From assembly GCA_000471925.1 (NCBI GenBank), contig CP006668.1:992001-1056000 (forward strand): 64,000 nucleotides of DNA. The letters are read 5' to 3'. Under the pieces are notes generated by a model. It worked only from the letters and a program-made list of their open reading frames with translations, did no database searches and was not told the origin of the DNA. The stretch comes from Ralstonia pickettii DTP0602. Lineage in GTDB: Bacteria > Pseudomonadota > Gammaproteobacteria > Burkholderiales > Burkholderiaceae. The number at the start of each line of letters is the position of its first letter. Within the stretch, counting starts at the first letter, position 1. Shown here piece after piece: positions 25,424-34,035 of the stretch. The translations under genes were made by a program, and so were the position numbers.

Positions 25424-26992
25424 TCAGGCGCGGAACAGCGTCGGGTCCATGCGCGGAAGCGGCTCCGCCACGCGCACCGGAGGGAAGGCCATCAGGTCCA
25501 GCACCTGCGACCTAACGTCGATGCCGGGCGCAACCTCCTCCAGCACCAGTCCGTCTGGCACCACCGAGAAGACTGCGCGCTCGGTGATGACCTTGGCCTC
25601 CTGGCCGCGCTCGGCCAGGTTGCGCCCGAGCGGATAGGTGATCTCGTCCACGCGCTCGACGAACTTGCGCACGCTCCCCTCACGCCCGACCGAGAGGAAG
25701 CCGTCGGTAGCGTCGGCGGCGAGGCCACCCGTGGTGAAGGTGCCGGTGAACAGCAGCTTGCGCGCGTTGTAGGCGATGTCGATGAAGCCGCCCGGCCCCG
25801 GATTGGCCGCGCCGAAGCGGCTGACGTTGATGTTCCCGGCCCGGTCGAATTGGGCAAAGGCCAGCGCCGCCATCGGGCAGTTGCCGCCGTCGATGAAGTC
25901 GAACTGCGAAGGGCCGTCGATCAAGGCCTCCGGATATTTGTTGGCGGAAAATTGCCAGCCGCTCATCACGACGCCGCCGAAGGGGCCGTGCTCGGTGGTA
26001 AAGCTGTAGCGATGCAGGCCGCCGTCGGCGAACAGGCCGTCTTCCATCATCACCGTGGGCACGTCGGACGAAGCGCCGAAACCAAAGATGCTGACCTCGC
26101 CGGGCCTGACCTCCCGGGCTGCCCGCCGGGCGATCACCTTGTCGGCGCCGGGCGGCAGGCGGTCCGAGGCGCGGCCGTCGAAAAGCTGGCCGCCGAGATA
26201 GGCATCGTCGTACCGGATGTCGGTGGTCATCATGGCGTCGGGTTCCACCACGACGCGATCCACCAGCACTCCGGGAATCCGCACCGCGTGCGCAGGCCGG
26301 GCGTGGCGCGGCACCAGCTTGCGCACCTGTGCGATCACGGTGCCGCCTGACGCCTTCACCGCCAGCGCCATGGCCAGCGCGCACGACGTGATCGGCTCGT
26401 CCTCGAAGCTCAGGTTGCCGTCCTCGTCGGCACTGGTGGCACGCAGGAACCCCACGTCGAGCGGCCAGCTCGGATAGAAAAGGTATTCCTTTCCGTCCAG
26501 CTCCTGCATCCGCACCAGGTCGTCGGTGGCGCGCGCCGTGTACTTGCCGCCCTGCTGGCGCGGGTCGATGTAGGAGCCGAGGCCGATGCGGGTCAGGTAG
26601 CCTGGGCTGCGCCGGGCGACTTCGCGCAGCCAGTGCATGGTGGCGCCGATCGGCCAGCAGTAGGCCTCCACCCGATTCTCGCGGATCAGGCGCATGAACT
26701 CGGGGCGCTTGCCGGTAGCCGGATTCACCGCATTGGTAAAGTTGCCCGACACGATCCGCTTCATCAGCCCTTCGACGGCCACGTGATCCATGCCGCGGAT
26801 GCCCATGCCGTCGCCGACACTGACCGGGAAGAAGAAGGTCAGGTCACGAGGCGACCCAGTCTCGTGGAAGCGTTGCGCCAGCGCCTGGAACAACGCGTCC
26901 GGCGTCAGCCAGCCGATCACGCCGACGCTGCCCACGCTCTGACCGGGCCGGATATCCGAAACGGCCTGCGCCGCAGTACAGATCTTGCTCAT
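25424..26992 (-). CDS. Family I CoA-transferase (acetate/3-oxoacid CoA-transferase, YdiF-like, fused subunits)
   Basis: 522 residues from the ATG at 26992; the frame is open to 27109 but that part overlaps the MaoC gene. Both halves are in one chain: an N-terminal alpha-like half (QSVGSVGVIGWLTPDALFQA) and a beta-like half with the catalytic Glu in FTTEHGPFGGVVMSG. FGAANPGPGGFIDIAYNARK and LFTGTFTTGG complete the family pattern. It moves CoA from acetyl- or succinyl-CoA to a carboxylic acid. As third gene of the operon it probably activates the incoming acid. Confidence 0.92.
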   Translation of the reverse strand: MSKICTAAQAVSDIRPGQSVGSVGVIGWLTPDALFQALAQRFHETGSPRDLTFFFPVSVGDGMGIRGMDHVAVEGLMKRIVSGNFTNAVNPATGKRPEFMRLIRENRVEAYCWPIGATMHWLREVARRSPGYLTRIGLGSYIDPRQQGGKYTARATDDLVRMQELDGKEYLFYPSWPLDVGFLRATSADEDGNLSFEDEPITSCALAMALAVKASGGTVIAQVRKLVPRHARPAHAVRIPGVLVDRVVVEPDAMMTTDIRYDDAYLGGQLFDGRASDRLPPGADKVIARRAAREVRPGEVSIFGFGASSDVPTVMMEDGLFADGGLHRYSFTTEHGPFGGVVMSGWQFSANKYPEALIDGPSQFDFIDGGNCPMAALAFAQFDRAGNINVSRFGAANPGPGGFIDIAYNARKLLFTGTFTTGGLAADATDGFLSVGREGSVRKFVERVDEITYPLGRNLAERGQEAKVITERAVFSVVPDGLVLEEVAPGIDVRSQVLDLMAFPPVRVAEPLPRMDPTLFRA

Positions 26993-27030
26993 GCGATCTC
27001 TCACCTTTCTCACCCGCTCGCAGCCCGGGC

Positions 27031-27471
27031 TCAGGCCTGGAAATGGATGATGTGGGTGCCGACGCAGACCGTCTCGCCCCGCTGGTTGAGTAGCGTCGCC
27101 TCGGCCCACAGACGCTTCTTCTCGTCGTCGGCGCGGGCGATACGGTAGTTCACGGTGAGGGTGTCGCCGATGCGCACGGGCTTGGTGAAGCGGACGTTGT
27201 CGTAGCCGTAGGAGACCGCCGGGCGCTGGATCATGTCGAGATACTTGGTCACGGCGCCGGCGATGAAACCGACCATCATGGCGCCCTGCGCGATGCGGCC
27301 GCCGAAGCCCATGCGCTTGCAGTACTCGTCGTCCATGTGGTTGGGGTGGTTGTCACCGCTGATGCCGGCGAAGGCATAGATGTCGTACTCGCCGAGGGTG
27401 CGGGTGTAGCTGGTGTGCGTGCCAATAAGGGTGGATACGTTGCCTTCGTGCGGGATCTTGATGTCGGACAT
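27031..27471 (-). CDS. MaoC-like (R)-specific enoyl-CoA hydratase
   Basis: 146 residues, the size of a single hot-dog domain. The hydratase motif is intact: YAFAGISGDNHPNHMDDEYC with Asp and His, then GRIAQGAMMVGF. It hydrates enoyl-CoA to a 3-hydroxyacyl-CoA, or runs in reverse. It lies between the GH88-like gene (27 nt) and the CoA-transferase (38 nt). With the acyl-CoA dehydrogenase it supplies the first two beta-oxidation steps for this operon's acid. Confidence 0.93.
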   Translation of the reverse strand: MSDIKIPHEGNVSTLIGTHTSYTRTLGEYDIYAFAGISGDNHPNHMDDEYCKRMGFGGRIAQGAMMVGFIAGAVTKYLDMIQRPAVSYGYDNVRFTKPVRIGDTLTVNYRIARADDEKKRLWAEATLLNQRGETVCVGTHIIHFQA

Positions 27472-27498
27472 TTGGGTTCTCCGGAAGTGGGTTGGGGT

Positions 27499-28620
27499 TC
27501 AGACCTGGGTGGCGTCGATCCTGCTCGCGAGGATGAGCAGGGATTCGAGGAGAAAGTAGTCGCCCCAAACCAGTTCGTTGTCTATGGCGACGTTATTGCG
27601 CTTGTTGAAGCAGCCGCCGGTAAGGATGCCAGGCTGCCGTACATCGCCTGGGCCGACCGGGGTCAGGAAGCGGGTCACGAGTTGCTCGATGCTGTCGACG
27701 GCGGCCTGGCGGTAGACCGCCGCGCGCTCCGGGGCAAGCGCGGCCAGTTTGAGCAGGCTGGCGGCGGCGATGGCGGTGGCCGAGGTGTCGCGGTTAGTGT
27801 GCGGGATGGCGGGATCGTCGAAATCCCAGAAGGCCACGTGGTCGGCGGGCACGTGCGCGACCCACCAATCCGCCACGCGGATCGCGTCGGATTTGAACGC
27901 CTGCTCGCCGCACGACAGCGCCTGCGCGAGCCCGAGCATGCCCCACGCCTGGGCGCGGGCCCAGGTGCTGCTGTCATGTATGCCCTTGTGCGTGTAGCGC
28001 TTCACGAGCGACCCATCGGCGGCGTTGAATGTGGCGGACTGGCAAACCGAGCCATCCTCCCGCACGCACAGGGCAATGTGCTGGCGCAGGTGCTGGCGGC
28101 CGATCTCTCCCGTGCCGAGGGCGGCGTGGTGCCGCAACAGCAGCGCCACTGTGCCCGGAATCGCATCGATGTTGGCCTCGCTCGTCCCCACGCTGGAGGC
28201 CTCCTCGGCCTCGGTGCCGAGCGGGATAAGGCGGGCTGCTTCGCTGTACATTTCCGCGAGGCCACGCGTGCCGTCGAGGGCGAGCCCCGCGGCCTGGGGA
28301 TCGGCCAGCAGCGAGCCGCCGAGTTGCGCGCCGTACCAGAAGAGGAATCCTTTAAACACCGACTTCGACACCACCCGCGGCGCCAGCCGTGCGGACCACA
28401 TGCGGGCGCTGTCGCGGTACTTCTGCTCGCCAGTGCGCAAGGCAGCCAGCCACAGCATCCCGACCCAGAAGCCGCCAGTCCAGTCGCCGGCGGGGGAGCG
28501 TGTCCAGGTGCCGTCGGCCGGATTGCCATAGTGCGGAAAGCCCGCCTCGTCCTGCGCGATCGTTGCATCGATGCGTTGCAGAATGCGATCTAGCGCATCT
28601 TCAATCAGTCTGGAATCCAT
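27499..28620 (-). CDS. Glycoside hydrolase family 88-like protein (unsaturated glucuronyl hydrolase fold)
   Basis: 373 residues with no signal peptide, so cytoplasmic. It has the (alpha/alpha)6-barrel signature: DWTGGFWVGMLWLAAL (about 46), SSVGTSEANIDAIPGTVALL, HDSSTWARAQAWGMLGLAQA (about 220) and NRDTSATAIAAASLLKLAAL (about 280). These match GH88/GH105 enzymes that hydrate the double bond of unsaturated uronic acids released by polysaccharide lyases. No lyase or sugar gene is near; instead it leads an operon of CoA-ester enzymes. Divergent from the LysR gene. Either the pathway substrate is a uronide or other glycoside-linked acid, or the fold has a new role. Family is clear; function in this context is not. 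Confidence 0.8.
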   Translation of the reverse strand: MDSRLIEDALDRILQRIDATIAQDEAGFPHYGNPADGTWTRSPAGDWTGGFWVGMLWLAALRTGEQKYRDSARMWSARLAPRVVSKSVFKGFLFWYGAQLGGSLLADPQAAGLALDGTRGLAEMYSEAARLIPLGTEAEEASSVGTSEANIDAIPGTVALLLRHHAALGTGEIGRQHLRQHIALCVREDGSVCQSATFNAADGSLVKRYTHKGIHDSSTWARAQAWGMLGLAQALSCGEQAFKSDAIRVADWWVAHVPADHVAFWDFDDPAIPHTNRDTSATAIAAASLLKLAALAPERAAVYRQAAVDSIEQLVTRFLTPVGPGDVRQPGILTGGCFNKRNNVAIDNELVWGDYFLLESLLILASRIDATQV

Positions 28621-28736
28621 ATGTTTGTCTCCATGCGTACATTGGCTTGTCCGGGCTCGGTGCCAGCCTTGCGGACCGACAGGGGTGGAGCGCGGAGCGG
28701 GGTATGCATGGAATCGTAGGGATTGCGCAAACTAGT

Positions 28737-28755
28737 GTCCAATATATAATTGATA
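28737..28755. promoter_or_regulatory. Candidate LysR box between the GH88-led operon and the LysR gene
   Basis: GTCCAATATATAATTGATA lies 28 nt before the LysR start (28783) and about 117 nt before the GH88 start (28620). Its first 11 bases, GTCCAATATAT, recur exactly at 34876-34886 ahead of the Liv-type operon, where the site is a perfect inverted repeat. Position fits autoregulation plus divergent activation. Confidence 0.6.
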
Positions 28756-28782
28756 GCTCTTTTATACCCTCTGGATATAACG

Positions 28783-29661
28783 ATGGACCTTCGCCACCTC
28801 CGGTACTTCATCGCCGTCGCCGAGGAACTCAACTTCACGCGGGCGGCAGAGCGCCTGCACATCGCCCAGCCGCCGCTGAGCCTGCAGATCCGCCAACTCG
28901 AGGAGGAGATGGATGTGACACTGCTGAACCGCTCGCGTCGGCACGTGGAGCTGACCGAGGCGGGGCGGATTTTCCTGGAGCAGGCGCGGCAGATCCTGCG
29001 CGCTACCGAGAGTGCGGTCATCCAGACGCAGCGCGCGCATCGCGGTGAGACTGGCCGGCTGACGATCGGCTTCTTCGAGCACACGTCCTATACGCTACTG
29101 CCGCCCATCCTGCGCGCCTATCGGGAGCGTTTTCCCTCCGTGGAAATCCTGCTGCGCTGGTTTCCGGTCGTAGAGCAGGCAGAAGCGCTGCGGCGGGGTG
29201 ACGCGGATATCTCCTTCATGCGGCCCGTGCCCGACCTTGAGGACGTGACGTGGGAAACCATCCTCGAAGAGCCGTTCGTGCTGGCAGTGCCGGCAAGGCA
29301 CCCATTCGCGAACGCGGAGTCGATCTCGCTGAAGGATTGCGCGCAGGAGCCCTTCATCATGTACATGCCCGAGGCGGCGCCGGACTTCCACGCCATGAAC
29401 ATGCGCATGTGCGCGTCGGCGGGTTTCGTGCCGAAGGTCGTGTCTGAAGTGGGGCAGGTCTACACGCTGGTCGGGTTGGTCAGCTCCGGTGCGGGCATTG
29501 GCTTCGTACCGGCATCGGTCCGGCAGATGAAGTTCGACCACGTCGTCTACAAGCCGATCAAAGGCCGGCAACCAACAGTCGAGATCATGCTCGGCTATAG
29601 CCAGCGTACCCCAACGCCGCTGATGACGGCTTTCATCGAGACGGCGAAAAGCGTGCTGTGA
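28783..29661 (+). CDS. LysR-family transcriptional regulator (BenM/CatM-like)
   Basis: 292 residues from the ATG at 28783; an upstream in-frame start at 28750 would lie in the promoter. The HTH is canonical: MDLRHLRYFIAVAEELNFTR, AAERLHIAQPPLSLQIRQLE. The effector domain has the CbnR/BenM-style opening RLTIGFFEHTSYTLLPPILR, which suggests an aromatic or short acidic inducer. It is divergent from the six-gene catabolic operon and shares a box with the ABC transporter promoter, so it is the likely activator of both. Inducer unknown. Confidence 0.93.
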   Translation: MDLRHLRYFIAVAEELNFTRAAERLHIAQPPLSLQIRQLEEEMDVTLLNRSRRHVELTEAGRIFLEQARQILRATESAVIQTQRAHRGETGRLTIGFFEHTSYTLLPPILRAYRERFPSVEILLRWFPVVEQAEALRRGDADISFMRPVPDLEDVTWETILEEPFVLAVPARHPFANAESISLKDCAQEPFIMYMPEAAPDFHAMNMRMCASAGFVPKVVSEVGQVYTLVGLVSSGAGIGFVPASVRQMKFDHVVYKPIKGRQPTVEIMLGYSQRTPTPLMTAFIETAKSVL

Positions 29662-30099
29662 AGGTTCCCCGGGCCTCGCTGTAACGTTGGCGAGGGCCGG
29701 AGAATGGCGCGGACGTTCAGTCGCGCCCGGCAATAGGCAGCAGCCGTACGTGGCGGTCGAGCGCCAGCGAGTTGCCGTCGGCCAGAGCGGCCCGCAACAG
29801 GCGTGAGAGCAAGCTCTGATAACAGGGCGGTCTCGTCCATGGCGCTCGGTGAGGGTGCCGCCCAGCCCTTCGATGCCGAGATCAATGGCCTCCAGGAAGA
29901 TGGCGCTCGCCTCGGGCATCGCTCGCGATACCTCGCAAATCCGCTAGCTAACAGCGAGGCGGCAGGCCAGGTCGGTGTCGTCGGGCGGCGCCGACCCAAC
30001 GCGGGTTCGATGTCCGCGGCAAGCCGCCGGAGAAAAGGCGTTGAACGCGCGGGTGGTGCCGCTGCCCCTCCTGCCCGATCAGCATGCGTCAGGTGATCT
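29662..30099. other. Intergenic stretch with a decayed coding remnant
   Basis: 438 nt between the convergent LysR and binding-protein genes. On the minus strand parts read like protein (AMPEASAIFLEAIDLGIEGL, then, in another frame, LLRAALADGNSLALDRHVRL), but frameshifts break it. I take it as a remnant of a regulator-like or hydrolase-like gene that I cannot identify. Nothing else is seen. Confidence 0.4.
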
Positions 30100-31320
30100 T
30101 CATGACGTCTTCTTCCCAACCAGCGGGCAGCCACCTTCGTCCATCGGCCGGAACGCCTCGTTGGCGGGAATGGAGGCGATGAGCTTGTAGAAGTCGCCCG
30201 CATACTTCGATTCCGACGGCTTCTTCACCTCGAACAGATAGAGCGGGTGGATCTTCCGGCCGTCTTCGCGAATGCTGCCCTTGCCGAACAGCTTGTCGTC
30301 GGTGGGCATCGCCTTCATCTTCGCTACCACGGCGCTGCCGTCGCCATCCGCCTTCATCGCCGTCACTGCCTTCAGGTAGTGGATCACAGCCGAGTACGTG
30401 CCCGCCTGCGCCATGGTCGGGAACTTACCGTTGTTGGCAGCGGCGAATTCCTTGCCAAACTTACGGTTCTCGTCGGTCATATCCCAATACCAGGTCTCGC
30501 TCAGCAACAGGCCCTGCGCAGCCTTGAGACCGAGCGCCTGGACGTCGCTGCTGAAGACGAGCAGGCCTGCCAGCTTCTGACCGCCGGCGGTCACGCCGAA
30601 CTCGGCGGCCTGCTTGACCGCGCCGATGGTGTCGCCCCCGGCGTTGGCCAGGCCCACCACCTGCGCCTTTGAGGCTTGAGCCTGCAGCAGGTAGGAGGAG
30701 AAATCGTTGCCCGGGAAAGGATGCCGGACCTTGCCGAGGACCCTGCCACCGTTCTTGACGACAACGGCCTCGGTGTCGCGTTCGAGCGAGTGACCGAAGG
30801 CGTAGTCGGCAGTCACGAAGAACCAACTCTTGCCACCCGCCTTGACAACCGCCTTACCCGTCCCATTCGCCAGTGCCCACGTGTCGTAGGCCCAGTGGAT
30901 CGCATTGGGCGTGCAGGCCTTGCCGGTGAGGTCAGAGGTGCCGCCGCCGGTAACAATCATCACCTTGTTCTTCTCCTTGACCACCTGGTTGACCGCCAGG
31001 ATGACTGAAGAGGTCGGCACGTCGACAATAGCGTCCACTTTGTCCACGTCGAACCAGCGGCGGGCGATGCTCGCCCCGACGTCCGGCTTATTCTGGTGAT
31101 CGGCGGCCACGATCTCCACCTTCAGACCATGCTTTTCAGGTGCAAAGTCCTGGACCGCCTTCTTCGCGGCCCAGACCGAACCGGGACCGGCCAGCCCAGC
31201 ATAAACGCCGGTCTGATCGTTGAGCACACCGATCCGGACCACGCCGTCCGTAATCTCGGCCTGCGCCGTCGAGGCCGCCAGCAGCGCGGCGAGCGCAAGT
31301 AGCTTGATGCGATTGTTCAT
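30100..31320 (-). CDS. HAAT-family ABC transporter substrate-binding protein
   Basis: 406 residues with a signal peptide (MNNRIKLLALAALLAASTAQ, cleavage after AQA). The binding fold begins ITDGVVRIGVLNDQTGVYAG and carries ADYAFGHSLERDTEA and a Tyr/Trp-rich cleft region (LLLSETWYWDMTDENRKFGK). This subgroup of LivK-like proteins is often tied to uptake of aromatic or short-chain acids rather than amino acids. It is the last gene of the five-gene operon, after LivM. Ligand probably the acid degraded by the neighbouring operon. Confidence 0.93.
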   Translation of the reverse strand: MNNRIKLLALAALLAASTAQAEITDGVVRIGVLNDQTGVYAGLAGPGSVWAAKKAVQDFAPEKHGLKVEIVAADHQNKPDVGASIARRWFDVDKVDAIVDVPTSSVILAVNQVVKEKNKVMIVTGGGTSDLTGKACTPNAIHWAYDTWALANGTGKAVVKAGGKSWFFVTADYAFGHSLERDTEAVVVKNGGRVLGKVRHPFPGNDFSSYLLQAQASKAQVVGLANAGGDTIGAVKQAAEFGVTAGGQKLAGLLVFSSDVQALGLKAAQGLLLSETWYWDMTDENRKFGKEFAAANNGKFPTMAQAGTYSAVIHYLKAVTAMKADGDGSAVVAKMKAMPTDDKLFGKGSIREDGRKIHPLYLFEVKKPSESKYAGDFYKLIASIPANEAFRPMDEGGCPLVGKKTS

Positions 31321-31376
31321 CCTGTGTCTCCTCTACTGTGGGGATATAAATGGGGTGTTCCGTTCAGCGGTCGATT

Positions 31377-32411
31377 TCATGCCTTTCCTTCCACGCGCCG
31401 GGCATGCACGCCTGCTCCAGCGGGCGCTTCCTCATAACTTGGTGCCGGCACGGCAGCGTGGCGCGGTGCGGGCCGGCCGCGGCGGTTGCCCACGATGCTC
31501 TGGCACAACGCATTCAATTCGCCGACGATGCCGCGGCGGAACGTCAGCACGCACACGACGAAGATGCTCCCCATGATCACGGTGATCATGGAACCGACCT
31601 TGTCCGCCAAGGCGTTCTGGATGGCAACCACGATGCCCGCGCCCACCACCGGGCCGAAGGCAGTGCCAAGGCCGCCCAACAGCGTCATCAGCACGACTTC
31701 GCCGGAGGTGTGCCAGTGCGCGTCGGTCAGCGTGGCAAACTGAAAGACCAGGGTCTTGGTGGCCCCGGCAAGGCCAGCCAGGCCCGCCGAGAGGACGAAG
31801 GCCAGCAGCTTGTAGCGCGCGACGTCGTAGCCCAGCGAGGTGGTGCGCGCCTCGTTCTCACGGATCGCCTTCAGGATCTGGCCGAAAGGCGAATGGATGA
31901 TGCGGTGGATCAGCCAGAAGGTGAACAGGAAGATCGCCAGCACGAAGTAGTACATGCGCAAGTCCGACGCTAGGTCGAACAGGCCGAACAGCCTGCCTCG
32001 CGGAATGGCCTGCATGCCATCCTCGCCGCCGGTGAACGGCGTCTGCAGGAACAAGAAGTAGAACATCTGTGCCAAGGCAAGCGTGATCATCGCGAAGTAG
32101 ATGCCTTGCCGGCGAATAGCGAGCGCCCCGACGACAAAGCCCGCGGCAGCCGAGACGGCTGTGCCGAGCAGCAGGCCGAGTTCCGGGGTGAGCCCCCAGG
32201 TCTTCATGCCATAGCCCGATATATAGGCCGCCGTGCCGAGGAATGCCGCATGGCCGAACGAGAGCAGGCCGGTATAGCCGAGCAGCAGGTTGAAGGCGCA
32301 GGCGAACAAGGCGAAGCACAGCACCTTCATTAGCATCACCGGATAGAGCACGGCCGGGGCCGCCAGCGTGCCCAGCAGCAGGACACCGTAGCCAAGATTT
32401 CTCATTTTCAT
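31377..32411 (-). CDS. livM: Branched-chain amino acid-type ABC transporter permease (LivM family)
   Basis: 344 residues from the ATG at 32411. The frame is open far upstream to 33098, but that stretch lies inside livH in another frame, so it is not part of the protein. Many hydrophobic spans, with the LivM signature FNLLLGYTGLLSFGHAAFLG and the EAA-like cytoplasmic loop FGQILKAIRENEARTTSLGY for contact with the ATPases. It ends in an Ala/Arg-rich tail. It forms the inner-membrane channel with LivH. Confidence 0.94.
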   Translation of the reverse strand: MKMRNLGYGVLLLGTLAAPAVLYPVMLMKVLCFALFACAFNLLLGYTGLLSFGHAAFLGTAAYISGYGMKTWGLTPELGLLLGTAVSAAAGFVVGALAIRRQGIYFAMITLALAQMFYFLFLQTPFTGGEDGMQAIPRGRLFGLFDLASDLRMYYFVLAIFLFTFWLIHRIIHSPFGQILKAIRENEARTTSLGYDVARYKLLAFVLSAGLAGLAGATKTLVFQFATLTDAHWHTSGEVVLMTLLGGLGTAFGPVVGAGIVVAIQNALADKVGSMITVIMGSIFVVCVLTFRRGIVGELNALCQSIVGNRRGRPAPRHAAVPAPSYEEAPAGAGVHARRVEGKA

Positions 32412-32419
32412 ACGCGACC

Positions 32420-33307
32420 TCACTTTTCCTTGCCAAACAGGCCTGCCGGCCGAACCATCAGCACGATGACCATGATCACGAAAACCACCGTGGCCGACGC
32501 CTCTGGATAAAACACCTTGGTCAGTCCTTCCACCACGCCCAGCCCCAGCCCGGCGACGATCGCGCCAAAGATGGAACCCATGCCGCCGATCACCACCACC
32601 GCGAACACGACGATGATCAGGTTCGACCCCATCAGCGGACTTAGTTGCCCCGTCGGTGCTGCCAGCACGCCGGCCAGCCCGGCCAGGCCCACGCCGAAGG
32701 CATAGGTCATCATCACCATCACCGGCACGTTGATGCCGAAAGCTTGGGTAATGCTTGGGTTCTCGGTGGCGGCGCGCAGGTAGGCGCCGAGGCGGGTCTT
32801 CTCGATCGTGAACCAGGTCAGCAGGCACACTGTGAGCGAGGCGCCGATGACCCACGCGCGGTATTTCGGCAGGATCATGAAGCCGAGGTTGAAGGCGCCC
32901 GCCACCTCGTCGGGAATCGAATAGGGCTGCCCCGAGACGCCGAATTGGAAGCGAAACAGGCCTTCGATAATGAGCGCCAGCCCGAAGGTGAGCAGCAGCC
33001 CGTACAGGTGGTCGAGCTTGTACAGCCACCGCAGCAGGCCGCGCTCGATGGCGATACCCGCCAGCCCTACCAGCACCGGCGCCGCCAGCAGCGACCACCA
33101 GTAGCTGATGCCGAGATACTCCAGGCCCGCCCAGGCGACAAATGCGCCCACCATGAACATCGCGCCGTGGGCAAAATTTATGATGTTGAGCATGCCGAAG
33201 ATCACGGCAAGCCCGAGGCTGAGAATCGCGTAGAACGAGCCGTTTACCAGCCCGAGCACGAGTTGCCCCAACAGCCCCTGTAGCGGGACTCCCAGAATCG
33301 TTGTCAT
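32420..33307 (-). CDS. livH: Branched-chain amino acid-type ABC transporter permease (LivH family)
   Basis: 295 residues, multi-spanning. Typical LivH opening, LVLGLVNGSFYAILSLGLAV and FGMLNIINFAHGAMFMVGAF, and the contact loop TRLGAYLRAATENPSITQAF. It ends 8 nt before livM. With LivM it forms the permease for the substrate delivered by the binding protein at 30100-31320. Confidence 0.95.
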   Translation of the reverse strand: MTTILGVPLQGLLGQLVLGLVNGSFYAILSLGLAVIFGMLNIINFAHGAMFMVGAFVAWAGLEYLGISYWWSLLAAPVLVGLAGIAIERGLLRWLYKLDHLYGLLLTFGLALIIEGLFRFQFGVSGQPYSIPDEVAGAFNLGFMILPKYRAWVIGASLTVCLLTWFTIEKTRLGAYLRAATENPSITQAFGINVPVMVMMTYAFGVGLAGLAGVLAAPTGQLSPLMGSNLIIVVFAVVVIGGMGSIFGAIVAGLGLGVVEGLTKVFYPEASATVVFVIMVIVLMVRPAGLFGKEK

Positions 33308-33328
33308 GTTGTCTCCTCCGCAGCGGTC

Positions 33329-34033
33329 TCAGACACCCAGGAGTTCCTGGAGCAGGTGCTGCTTCTCGTGAATCTCGTGCTGATGGATCTCCGCGGCGAT
33401 TTGGCCGTGCTCCACCACGTACATGCGGTCGGCCAGCGGCGCGGCGAACCGGAAGTTCTGCTCCACCAGCACGATCGTGTAGCCCTTCGCCTTGAGGTCG
33501 CGGATGACTTGGGCGAGCTTCTGCACAATCACCGGCGCCAGTCCCTCGGAGATTTCGTCCAGCAGCAGCAACCGCGCTCCAGTGCGCAGGATGCGCGCCA
33601 TCGCCAGCATCTGTTGCTCGCCGCCCGATAGCCGCGTGCCCTGGCTATGCCGCCGCTCGTGGAGGTTGGGGAACATCGCGTAGATCTCGTCGAGGCTCAT
33701 CCCGCCGCCACCCACCTGCGGCGGGAGCAGGAGGTTCTCCTCGCACGAGAGGCTGGAATAAATCGCCCGCTCCTCCGGGCAGAAGCCGACGCCGAGACGC
33801 GCGATGCGATGGGCCGGCATGCCGATTGCCTCGCGGCCGTCGATCATGACCGAGCCGGCGCGACGCCCCGTTAGGCCCATGATGGCGCGCAGGGTAGTGG
33901 TACGGCCTGCCCCGTTGCGGCCGAGCAGGGTCACGCACTCTCCCTCGTTCACCAGCAAGTCGATGCCGTGGAGGATGTGCGATTCGCCGTAGAAGGCATG
34001 GAGGTCGGTGACCCGCAGGTATTCCGTCGCCAT
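33329..34033 (-). CDS. livF: ABC transporter ATP-binding protein (LivF family) with an Arg in place of the Walker A Lys
   Basis: 234 residues from the ATG at 34033. The P-loop reads GRNGAGRTT (about residue 36): the invariant Lys is Arg (codon CGT, near 33911). Other motifs are normal: LSGGEQQMLAMARIL signature, RLLLLDEISEGLAPV Walker B with catalytic Glu, and the LVEQN switch. In most ABC ATPases changing this Lys abolishes hydrolysis, but the partner LivG keeps a normal P-loop, so one active site may be enough. The start overlaps nothing; livG ends 2 nt away. Confidence 0.93.
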   Translation of the reverse strand: MATEYLRVTDLHAFYGESHILHGIDLLVNEGECVTLLGRNGAGRTTTLRAIMGLTGRRAGSVMIDGREAIGMPAHRIARLGVGFCPEERAIYSSLSCEENLLLPPQVGGGGMSLDEIYAMFPNLHERRHSQGTRLSGGEQQMLAMARILRTGARLLLLDEISEGLAPVIVQKLAQVIRDLKAKGYTIVLVEQNFRFAAPLADRMYVVEHGQIAAEIHQHEIHEKQHLLQELLGV

Positions 34034-34035
34034 GA

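Noticed and set aside
32412..33098. Long N-terminal extension of livM
   Set aside because: It lies within livH in another frame and has Arg/Ala-rich composition; LivM homology begins at 32411.
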